Of a stretch of DNA of 64,000 bases, positions 54,845-62,716 are shown piece by piece. The DNA lies in assembly GCA_002212985.1 (NCBI GenBank), contig NBMY01000070.1:1-64000 (forward strand). The letters run 5' to 3'. Position numbers and translations under genes: made by a program. Below the pieces are notes generated by a model. It worked only from the letters and a program-made list of their open reading frames with translations. It ran no database searches and was not told the DNA's origin. The stretch is from Sphingobacteriales bacterium TSM_CSS (GTDB lineage: Bacteria; Bacteroidota; Bacteroidia; Chitinophagales; UBA2359). Position 1 is the stretch's first letter. Each line of letters begins with the position of its first letter.

Positions 54845-54874
54845 CACGCAATTTTTCAAAAATCAGAATCCGCA

Positions 54875-57013
54875 ATGGCTGTAATAGAAAAAATACGTCA
54901 GAGAGTAGGTTTGGTGGTGTTTCTTATAGCGGCTGCTATCGTAGCCTTTTTGTTAATGGATGCGCTTAACACCACCTCGCGCATGGCCGGTAACTCCGTA
55001 GCTATAGGTAGTGTAGATGGAGAAAAAATTAATTACCAGAATTATCAGGCCAAAATTGAGCAGATTACCGACAACTACCAAAACAACCAAATGGAAATAA
55101 CCGATGAAACGCGTATGCAAATACGCGAACAGGCTTGGAACCAGGAGGTAGAAGAAGCGCTAATGCGCCGTGCTTACGATGCTTTGGGTATTAGCATTAC
55201 CAAAGAAGAAATGGAGTCTTTGTTTACCGGCGATAACCTGCATCCGTCTATTAAAAGCGCTGCCGCTTTTCAGGATGAAAACGGCCAATTCAGCCGCGAT
55301 AAACTGGCGCAATACGTAAAATCTTTTACCGACGGCACCGAAGAAGGTAAAGCCCGCCAACGGCAATGGAAGCGCTTTGAGGAATCGGTTATTAAAGATG
55401 AATTGAAACAAAAATACACCAATCTCATTAAAAAAGCGGTGTATATACCTTCATGGTATGCCAAAGAAGTGTATGTTGACAAAAACAAAAAAGCCAACAT
55501 CAATTATGTGTTCGTTCCATACACCACCATTCAGGATACCGAAGTTTCTTTTACCGACAGCGACCTGAAAGCTTACCTGAACAAAAACAAGGAGAAATTC
55601 AAACAAAAGGCTTCCAAAACCATAGAATACCTTACGTTTGACGTTATTCCAACGGCTGAAGACAGCGCCGCCGCCCGAAAAACCGTGGCCGACAATCTGG
55701 AACCCTTTAAAACCAGTGAAGATGCCGGTCGTTTTGTAAAAATTCAAAACTCCGACACGCCTTTTTCTGATAAATACATGAAAAAAGACGAAGTAAGCGG
55801 CATGGTTAAAGACTCACTGTTTGGGGTGGCCGTGGGTACGGTTATAGGGCCCTACTACGAAGCCGGCGCCTATAAACTGGTAAAACTCATTGACCGCAAA
55901 ATGATTGCCGACTCGGTAAAAGTGCGCCAGATTATTAAAACCGCCTCCGACCAGGCATCGGCAACCAAGGCAAAAACCACTATTGACAGTCTTAAAACCG
56001 TGCTTGAAAACGGCGGCGATTTTTCTGCCCTTGCTGCCCAGTTTTCTGATGACCCTACCACCAAAGACAAAGGCGGCGATATGGGTTATGTAAAACCCGA
56101 CGGCATTAACCCCGAACTTGCCAAAGCTATTTTCTACGAGCACAAAAAAGGCGATATTTTTACCGTACCCACCCAACAGGGTTTGTATCTGGTGCAAATT
56201 ACCGAAGCCAACCCCAATGCAGAGGCGGTAAAATATGCCACATTCAGCAAAAATGTGGAACCCAGCGAACAAACCCGCAATGCCGCTTTTGCCAAAGCAC
56301 AGCAGTTTGCCGGCGCCAATACCACCGAAGATGCCTTTAGAAAAGCTGCAACCGATCAGGGGTTTGTTATTAAGAAAGCCGAAAATATTGAAAAAAATAC
56401 CTACAATATTACAGGACTTGGCATTAGCGAAGAAATTGCAACCTGGGCTTTCATGAATGATGCCGGCAAAGTAAGCTCTCGTATCTTCCAGATTGACGAA
56501 GATTTGAAAGACGGAAGCGGACGCACCAAAACCATTTATGTGCTGCCTATGGTATCGACTGCCAAAGCCGAAGGAACCGCCTCTGTTGACGATGTAAGAA
56601 CCCAATTGGAAGCAGAAGTAAGAAAAGAAAAGAAAGCCGAAAAAATTATTGCCAAAATTGGAAACGCAGCCGATTTACAAGCTATAGCAACTGCCACGGG
56701 CCAAGAAGTAAAAAGCGCAGCCGAACTTGACTTTAGCTCCTTTAGCTTAGCAGACCTTGGCCGCGAACCGCAGGTACAGGGTAAACTGTTTGGGCTGCAA
56801 CCTTCGGCTGTTTCTAAACCTATTGTTGGCGATAAAGGGGTATATGTGGTGCAGGTAACTTCGTTTACCGATGCTACCCCGCCCGCCGACCTTTCTGCCA
56901 CCAAATCCGAAATTGGCCAACCGCTGAAACAAAGCGCAGATTTTGGCGTAATTCAGGCGCTTACCAAAGCTGCAAAAGTAGATGACGAGCGCTATAAAAC
57001 CCGCCGTTATTAA
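54875..57013 (+). CDS. Membrane-anchored PpiD/SurA-like peptidylprolyl isomerase
   Basis: The 712-residue protein begins MAVIEKIRQRVGLVVFLIAAA, a single N-terminal membrane anchor (residues about 12-31) that leaves the rest in the periplasm. A SurA_N-type chaperone region follows, with GSVDGEKINYQNYQAKIEQI. A parvulin domain lies in the middle (KVRQIIKTASDQ, FSDDPTTKDKGGDMGYV, TQQGLYLVQITEANP). The C-terminal part is a further helical chaperone-like region. PpiD-type proteins assist folding of newly exported proteins at the inner membrane. It is the fourth parvulin-related gene in this window. A good promoter and a terminator bracket it as a single-gene unit. Confidence 0.92.
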   Translation: MAVIEKIRQRVGLVVFLIAAAIVAFLLMDALNTTSRMAGNSVAIGSVDGEKINYQNYQAKIEQITDNYQNNQMEITDETRMQIREQAWNQEVEEALMRRAYDALGISITKEEMESLFTGDNLHPSIKSAAAFQDENGQFSRDKLAQYVKSFTDGTEEGKARQRQWKRFEESVIKDELKQKYTNLIKKAVYIPSWYAKEVYVDKNKKANINYVFVPYTTIQDTEVSFTDSDLKAYLNKNKEKFKQKASKTIEYLTFDVIPTAEDSAAARKTVADNLEPFKTSEDAGRFVKIQNSDTPFSDKYMKKDEVSGMVKDSLFGVAVGTVIGPYYEAGAYKLVKLIDRKMIADSVKVRQIIKTASDQASATKAKTTIDSLKTVLENGGDFSALAAQFSDDPTTKDKGGDMGYVKPDGINPELAKAIFYEHKKGDIFTVPTQQGLYLVQITEANPNAEAVKYATFSKNVEPSEQTRNAAFAKAQQFAGANTTEDAFRKAATDQGFVIKKAENIEKNTYNITGLGISEEIATWAFMNDAGKVSSRIFQIDEDLKDGSGRTKTIYVLPMVSTAKAEGTASVDDVRTQLEAEVRKEKKAEKIIAKIGNAADLQAIATATGQEVKSAAELDFSSFSLADLGREPQVQGKLFGLQPSAVSKPIVGDKGVYVVQVTSFTDATPPADLSATKSEIGQPLKQSADFGVIQALTKAAKVDDERYKTRRY

Positions 57014-57078
57014 CACCTGCCATAAACCACCTATAAAATATTTCCGGTTTTTGCCCGGTTTGTTTTATTGTAGTTAGC

Positions 57079-57117
57079 AAAAATCCCTGTATTGACATTT
57101 GCGATACAGGGATTTTT
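57079..57117. terminator. Terminator after the PpiD-like gene
   Basis: AAAAATCCCTGTAT (57079-57092) pairs perfectly with ATACAGGGATTTTT (57104-57117), a 14-bp stem with an 11-nt loop, 66 bp after the stop codon. Confidence 0.9.
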
Positions 57118-57550
57118 GCGTTTATGAATAGCTGTATGTGTGAAACTTACGGAAAAAATTGCCCCGAATACACTACCTCTTCAAATAAGTTGAATGTAGA
57201 TGAGGCAGTTGAAAACAACATTGGTGCAAATTGATTTGAACCACTTTTGGTGTTCCCACAACATTTTATGTATTCTTCGCAACTATTCAGAGCCAACGCT
57301 TTAAGCGTTATAAAGTTACCTGAAATGCTGTTGTGCAAATTGAAAAAGTCAATCTATGAGTGTGTACAATTCATAGTTGTTTTATGCCAAGGCTGGAATA
57401 CGCGTGGCATATGGTTTACATTGTCCACCCAACCGCCATACATCAAAACCGAGGGGCGGCAGATTGCGGTGCGCAGAACCTGTGGTTCCCGAAAAAACTT
57501 AAATCAACCCTGTAGTATTTACAGATTACCTGCCCCTTATTAATAGCTTT
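57118..57550. other. Intergenic region without a convincing gene
   Basis: About 430 bp. A 15-bp palindrome-like stretch (AACGCTTTAAGCGTT) lies near 57297. Short open frames of 60-100 codons exist on both strands but have no recognisable domain, and their composition is unlike that of the neighbours. It may hold a decayed gene; I cannot say which. Confidence 0.5.
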
Positions 57551-57778
57551 TTACTCTTCCATTTCGTAGCCGGTGTAGCGGTTTTCGGCTTCATCGGGGT
57601 CCATGTCAAGGGCTTCGAGGTCGGCTTCGGTATAGGTTTTTAAAATTTCAAGGTATTCGGGGTCTTCCTGATATTCCTCTTTATTTTCGGCGCCGGGGTT
57701 GGGCGATTGTTTGGTTTGTTCTTCGACTTGCGGTGTTTTTTGTGTTTCGGGTTTGGATTTTGGGGTTTTTCGTTTCAT
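57551..57778 (-). CDS. Small acidic hypothetical protein
   Basis: The 75-residue protein has a basic start (MKRKTPKSKPETQKTPQ) and a strongly acidic second half (LEALDMDPDEAENRYTGYEM). It has no recognised domain and looks disordered. It lies 30 bp after the UvrD-family helicase gene on the same strand, so the two are probably cotranscribed. It might be a helicase partner, though that is only a guess from position. Confidence 0.65.
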   Translation of the reverse strand: MKRKTPKSKPETQKTPQVEEQTKQSPNPGAENKEEYQEDPEYLEILKTYTEADLEALDMDPDEAENRYTGYEMEE

Positions 57779-57808
57779 TGGTACATTTTTTTAGGTTAAA
57801 AAAATTCG

Positions 57809-60043
57809 CTATTCAAAATCGCGGTCTTTCCAGATTTTGAAGGTGTTTTTATGCACTTCGGCCAAAAAACGGCTGGGCATGGTGTAGTATTGGTCCCAAC
57901 TGTTGAAATAAAAAGGCATGGTAAGGTAAAGCAGTTCTTTTGCGCGGCTGCAGGCCACGTAAAACAGGCGGCGCTCTTCTTCCAATTGGTCCATGTTTTT
58001 AAGAGCGCGAACAGAGGGAAACAGCCCATCTAAGAGGTGAGGTACAAAAACGGCATACCACTCCAGCCCTTTGGCAGAATGCACGGTGGTGAGGGTAAGC
58101 GGTTTATCTTCACTTTCGTCAATGAGTGGGGCGTTTTGGTTTTGAAATTGGGTTGCGGGCGGGTCGAGTGCAAAATCGGACAAGAAGCGTTCTAAGGTTT
58201 CGTACTTGCAGGCCAGGGTATAAAGTACATCAATATCCTGTAAACGGGCTTCGTAGTCGGCTTCGAGGTTGCGCAGAATAGGGGCATAATAGTTTTTGAG
58301 CGCCTCAATTTTGGTGGCTATGGTAACATCGGGGCGCATGGCTTGGTTAATAGCTTCCTGCAGCAGCAGTAAATCGGGTCCATACTTTCGTTTTTCAAGT
58401 CCGGAAAAATCAATTTTCCCCTGTTGCTGCTGAATGGTTTCCATAATTTTACCGGCGGTTACCTGCCCAATGCCGGGCACGAGTTTAAGTATCCGGTTCC
58501 AGGCTACTGCATCGAATGGGTTAAGCACAATGCGCAGGCAGGCAATGATGTCTTTTATATGGCGGCGCTCGGTAAATTTAATGCCGCCTACTACTACATA
58601 GGGTATGCTTCGGCGCAGCAATTCTGTTTGAATAAAATTGCTGTGAAAGGTGGCGCGGTAAATAACGGCAATATCGCTTAGTGCTATGCCTTTTTCGCGC
58701 AGTTCCAGAATTTTATCTACCACGAAGGCGGCTTCGGCTTCCTGGTCGGGTAGTTTGGCCACTATGGGTTTTACCTGTGTTTGGTTTGCCGAAAACAGGG
58801 CTTTTCGGTAACCCAGTTTTGCGTTATTGGCAACGGCATTGGTAAAGTTGAGCAGTTGCTGGTGGCTACGGTAATTTTGTTCAATTTTCACCACTTTACA
58901 ATCGGGGTAGGTAGCCGGAAAGGTGAGTATGTTTTCAAAATTAGCGCCACGGAAGGCGTAAATACTTTGGGCATCGTCGCCCACAACCATAATGTTGCGG
59001 CTGCCTTGGGCAATATAGTCCAGAATTTCTTTTTGCACCACGTTGGTATCCTGAAACTCATCTACCATAATGTAGCGGTAGTTTTTTTGCATGGTTTTTC
59101 GGAAAGGGAGGTTATCGCGCAGGTTATCGCGCAGGGTATCCATGAGGTCGTCGTAGTCAAAGAGTTTATTTGCCTGCTTGTATTGTCGGTATGCTTCGGC
59201 TAGCAAGTTCAGGTCGTTGGTAAATTCCAGAAGGGCGGTATATTCGCGGCGCAGCACTTCTTCAATGGTAACATTGCAGTTTCGGGCTTTTGAGATAATG
59301 GTTTGTATGCGGCTTTTTTTGGGGAATGCCTGATGTTTTTTAGAAAAGTGCATTTCCTGCCTGATGAGGTCAATAACATCTTCGGAGTCGGCGGTGTCTA
59401 TAATGGTAAAATTGGGAGGCAGTTTGAGCATGGCGGCATAGTGGCGCAGGGTATGGTTGGCAAAGGCATGGTAGGTGCCGCGCATGATTTTATCGGCTAA
59501 ATTGTTTTTGAGCAGTTGGGCGGTGCGGTGTACAATTTCGGTAGCGGCTTTTCGGGTAAAGGTAAGGAGCAGAATTTGTTCGGGTGGTATGCCGCTTTCC
59601 AGCAGGTAGGCGGTGCGGTAAATAACAGTTCGGGTTTTACCGCTTCCGGCGCCGGCAATTACCAATAGCGGGCCGTTTATGGTGGTGGCGGCTAAGTATT
59701 GGTTGGGGTTTAAGCTGTTGAGGTAGTCTATTTTGTATTTTGTCGCATCGGGTGGGGTAGGTATGGTATTGGGCTGCGGGTGTATGATGCGGCTTTCAAT
59801 GCTGCCGGCTATTTGTTGGAGCCGTTCTATGCGTTGCTGCACATCTTCTTCCAGCGGCACCTGAGTATAGGCGTTAATATCAAGGCGTTCCAAATCGGCA
59901 TGGTTGGTGCCGGTATAGGCATTGCCGGTGCCGGTTTCAAAAGCCGAAGTGTTGCTGTTGGCAGTTGAGTCGGATTGGTAATCGGGAATAAAAGTTTTTA
60001 GAAACTGGAGAATTTTATCTTTATCTGTGGGGTTGTTGCTCAT
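57809..60043 (-). CDS. UvrD-family ATP-dependent DNA helicase (second copy)
   Basis: I start at MSNNPTDKDKILQFLKTF; an upstream open frame would add 32 residues. The 744-residue protein has SF1A motifs: motif I AGAGSGKTRTVIYR, II MVDEFQDTNVVQ, III VVGDDAQSIYAFRGANFEN, IV EQNYRSHQQL, V TTVHSAKGLEWYAV and VI RRLFYVACSRAKEL. The region between the N-terminal tail and motif I is a polar 120-residue linker. Unlike the PcrA-type protein at 48628, it ends soon after motif VI without the tudor-like tail. It is probably a repair helicase of the Rep/UvrD group. A small acidic gene follows. Confidence 0.93.
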   Translation of the reverse strand: MSNNPTDKDKILQFLKTFIPDYQSDSTANSNTSAFETGTGNAYTGTNHADLERLDINAYTQVPLEEDVQQRIERLQQIAGSIESRIIHPQPNTIPTPPDATKYKIDYLNSLNPNQYLAATTINGPLLVIAGAGSGKTRTVIYRTAYLLESGIPPEQILLLTFTRKAATEIVHRTAQLLKNNLADKIMRGTYHAFANHTLRHYAAMLKLPPNFTIIDTADSEDVIDLIRQEMHFSKKHQAFPKKSRIQTIISKARNCNVTIEEVLRREYTALLEFTNDLNLLAEAYRQYKQANKLFDYDDLMDTLRDNLRDNLPFRKTMQKNYRYIMVDEFQDTNVVQKEILDYIAQGSRNIMVVGDDAQSIYAFRGANFENILTFPATYPDCKVVKIEQNYRSHQQLLNFTNAVANNAKLGYRKALFSANQTQVKPIVAKLPDQEAEAAFVVDKILELREKGIALSDIAVIYRATFHSNFIQTELLRRSIPYVVVGGIKFTERRHIKDIIACLRIVLNPFDAVAWNRILKLVPGIGQVTAGKIMETIQQQQGKIDFSGLEKRKYGPDLLLLQEAINQAMRPDVTIATKIEALKNYYAPILRNLEADYEARLQDIDVLYTLACKYETLERFLSDFALDPPATQFQNQNAPLIDESEDKPLTLTTVHSAKGLEWYAVFVPHLLDGLFPSVRALKNMDQLEEERRLFYVACSRAKELLYLTMPFYFNSWDQYYTMPSRFLAEVHKNTFKIWKDRDFE

Positions 60044-60266
60044 GGTTTTTTGCTGTTTGCCTACCCAAAAATTGCAACGCAATGTTTTGTTCAATAAAGG
60101 TACAAGTAATATTGGCAAAATGCAACCGGTTTGGGGCAATTTTGTTTTTGGCCGGGCTGAACGGGTATTTGGTATAATGTTTTGGGTGTTAATTTCCGCA
60201 AAGCAGCAGGTTTATTGGGTTATAAAACATCGTTTTTCTTGTTTGTTTTTGGAACGGTAAAATAAG

Positions 60267-60303
60267 AAAGGCAACCTGCGGGTGAAAGCAGGTTGCCTTT
60301 TTT
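60267..60303. terminator. Terminator after the cadherin/cohesin-like gene
   Basis: AAAGGCAACCTGC (60267-60279) pairs perfectly with GCAGGTTGCCTTT (60288-60300), a 13-bp stem with an 8-nt loop. On the minus strand it is 42 bp past the stop codon at 60345; on the plus strand a six-T run follows, so it can act both ways. Confidence 0.9.
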
Positions 60304-60344
60304 GTTTTGGGTTTGCTGTTTTTCAGCAGAAGTTGTGTACTTTA

Positions 60345-62363
60345 TTACCTTACCACCTGTATTTTTTGGCTGCTAAAGCCTGTAGGTGTTTGCAGTTGCA
60401 GCAGGTACATGCCGGGCGCAAGCTGGCGGGTATCTATGGCGGTGGTACCGGTGCTGCTAACTGCGGAGGTAAATACGGACTGTCCTTGCAGGCTGTACAG
60501 GGTTATTTGTCCGGTTTGGCCGGCGTTGGTAAACACGGTAAACCATTGGTTGGCCGGGTTGGGGTACACGGCTATGGGAGTATTTGCGGGCGTGTGGGGC
60601 GTGAGGCCGGTGGCAATATCGGCGCTGGCGGTTTGGGTGTTGAGCTGCACCAACTGCCCTGCTGCATTTACCGTAGCAGCATTGGAAGCCCAAATTTGAA
60701 GCAGGGGCGCTTCTCCCGACTGGTTTTTACCGTCAATATTGTCAATTACAAAAAAGTGTACGGTTCCTATTTTGCCATACCCCGATACGTTGTTATGGTC
60801 GGTACGGGTATAGGCGGCATCGGTAAGCCCGCCTGAGAGGTTTTTGGTAAACGAAAGGTTGCTTTCGCTGCCCAGCCAAGAGTCGGTATCAAAACTAAAA
60901 CTTACCGATGCCGGGTCAACCATAACAGTATCGAAATTAAAAGTAAAGGCAATTCCGTGTATGTTGTTTACCATGGTTCCGGGTTCGCCCAGCAGCACAT
61001 CGGCGCTCACCCACGAGTCTTCTTCTACCACGGGGGGCAGGTTAAAATAAAGCATCGGGGCATCTTCATCGGCATCGGAACCGGTTTTACCATGCGTTAA
61101 CCCGTAATTAACCGATACGGCTACTGTATCTTCGGCATTAATGGCGCCGTTGCCGTTGCAATCGGCATATTTAGCGTTAAAATAACCAAGTGTAGTGCCG
61201 CCACCGCCAAGGCTGTCGGGTACAGAGCCAAGGTAGTCGCTCCAGTCATCAGCATCTTGTCCAACCCAGTTCAGGCTGGCATCGGTGCGGGCAGGGCCGG
61301 CAAGGTCGTATCCTAAGCCAATGGCCAAAACATCATAATTATTGGCTATGCCGTTGTTGTCGGCATCGCCGGGCCACACGCAACCCCAAAGGCAGGGGGT
61401 AACAATGGTCGTATCAGAGTCGGAGGGCATGACATAAACGGTTACTATTGCCGAGTCGCAGTATTCGGGTGTGTTGCCGGTGCATATGTAGTAGCTAAAG
61501 TAGTCAACTCCGGTAAAACCCGGGTTGGGGGTGTAATACACTGCCACATCGCCGGGTGTAACGGTGCCGTTGGCAGGGTTGGTAATGCTTACAATGGTAA
61601 GTACAAGTGCAGGGTCCCAGGTATCATTGCCCAAAATATCAATAATGACCGGTTCGTTGGTGTAGGTAGTGGCCACATCATTATTGGCAATGGTAAAGCC
61701 GCCCGGAGTAATATCTTCTATAAACAGGTAAACCGTTGCCGATGAACAGTCGCCCGATGTATTGCAAATGGTGTAGGTAAAAACGTCTTCGCCGCTAAAT
61801 CCAGGGTTGGGCGTATAGCTAAAGCTGGTTCCCGACGTGGTGAGCGTTCCGTTCATGGGCATGGAAGAGGCGGTAATGGTAACCGTACCCGACGTTACGT
61901 CATTGCTAAGAGGCGAAAAAACCACCGTTGTGCCGGCCATGAGCTGCACATAATCATTGTAGGCAACCGGAACGGGCGGCGGAGCAATGGAATCGGTAAC
62001 AATATACACCATAGCCGTATCGCAAACGGTATTGGTATTGCAAATCACATAGCAAAACTGGTCGTTTAATATGGCGCCGGTATTAAAGTAGTAGGTAATG
62101 CCGCCGGAGGGGCTTAGTTCTGCCACGCCGTAGCTGGGGCCGCAATCAATACTTACAATGGTAAAACTGCTGTCGCTGTAATCGTTGCTTAGTACATCAA
62201 TAACCAGAAACGCCGAGTTGGCAAATACATAGTCGTCAACGGCTACCAGCGTTGAGTCGGTTTGTGCACAGGTTGTTTCATGAGCGCCGGTGGCAAACAA
62301 AAGTCCCAGCGTAAGGGTAAGCGCTAAAAGCGCCTTTTTTGTAAATTTACTTACTGTTTTCAT
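60345..62363 (-). CDS. T9SS-exported protein with cadherin-like, dockerin-like and cohesin-like modules
   Basis: Starting at MKTVSKFTKKALLALTLTLG gives a signal peptide ending CAQ. Three cadherin-like (tandem-95 type) repeats follow, each with an LSNDYSD- or LGNDTWD-type ND motif and a YTPNPGFSGEDVFTYTIC-type strand. Two calcium-loop-like motifs (GDADNNGIANNYDVLAI and DCNGNGAINAEDTVAV) resemble a dockerin. The next about 110 residues (SWVSADVLLGE, IHGIAFTFNFDTVMVDP) resemble a cohesin. A type A T9SS sorting domain ends the protein (IAVYPNPANQWFTVF to KIQVVR). It would be surface-anchored. The combination is known from other Bacteroidota but its function is not established. Confidence 0.85.
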   Translation of the reverse strand: MKTVSKFTKKALLALTLTLGLLFATGAHETTCAQTDSTLVAVDDYVFANSAFLVIDVLSNDYSDSSFTIVSIDCGPSYGVAELSPSGGITYYFNTGAILNDQFCYVICNTNTVCDTAMVYIVTDSIAPPPVPVAYNDYVQLMAGTTVVFSPLSNDVTSGTVTITASSMPMNGTLTTSGTSFSYTPNPGFSGEDVFTYTICNTSGDCSSATVYLFIEDITPGGFTIANNDVATTYTNEPVIIDILGNDTWDPALVLTIVSITNPANGTVTPGDVAVYYTPNPGFTGVDYFSYYICTGNTPEYCDSAIVTVYVMPSDSDTTIVTPCLWGCVWPGDADNNGIANNYDVLAIGLGYDLAGPARTDASLNWVGQDADDWSDYLGSVPDSLGGGGTTLGYFNAKYADCNGNGAINAEDTVAVSVNYGLTHGKTGSDADEDAPMLYFNLPPVVEEDSWVSADVLLGEPGTMVNNIHGIAFTFNFDTVMVDPASVSFSFDTDSWLGSESNLSFTKNLSGGLTDAAYTRTDHNNVSGYGKIGTVHFFVIDNIDGKNQSGEAPLLQIWASNAATVNAAGQLVQLNTQTASADIATGLTPHTPANTPIAVYPNPANQWFTVFTNAGQTGQITLYSLQGQSVFTSAVSSTGTTAIDTRQLAPGMYLLQLQTPTGFSSQKIQVVR

Positions 62364-62716
62364 GTCTGTTTTTTTGGTGTGATTAATTTGATGATACAAA
62401 AATCTGACAACTTATCCATACCGGCAAATACATTTTTACGAAATTGTACCTCTGAATTAATCTCTTTTAATGGGCTAATTAATTGATTTTCAATGAATTG
62501 AAAACAAATTTTGTACATTTTTAAATATTGAGGCATGCAATAGAAAATGTAAAAAAGCGTTTTTTCGGGGCAGGTTCAAACCCTGTTTCATTTGTATATA
62601 AAGCAATTTACCCCAATAATCGCTCAAAAAAGTTTTCTCTGTAAACCCCGGTTACCTGTTCAAGACAAAACATACTCATACCCCATACTCACTACCTTAT
62701 ACACTTTATACTCCAC
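62364..62716. other. Intergenic region with no recognisable gene
   Basis: About 350 bp of AT-rich sequence between the divergent cadherin/cohesin-like gene and the right-edge gene. No clear promoter consensus or RNA gene. A tRNA T-arm-like stretch at 62570-62586 is discussed under rejected items. Confidence 0.5.

Noticed and set aside
57147-57338. A 63-codon open frame on the minus strand
   Set aside because: Only a TTG start, no homology recognised, and no linked promoter; not enough to call a gene.
62570-62586. GCAGG-TTCAAAC-CCTGT, which looks like a tRNA T-arm
   Set aside because: Flanking sequence gives no acceptor, D or anticodon stems in either strand at the expected distances, so I do not call a tRNA or a remnant.
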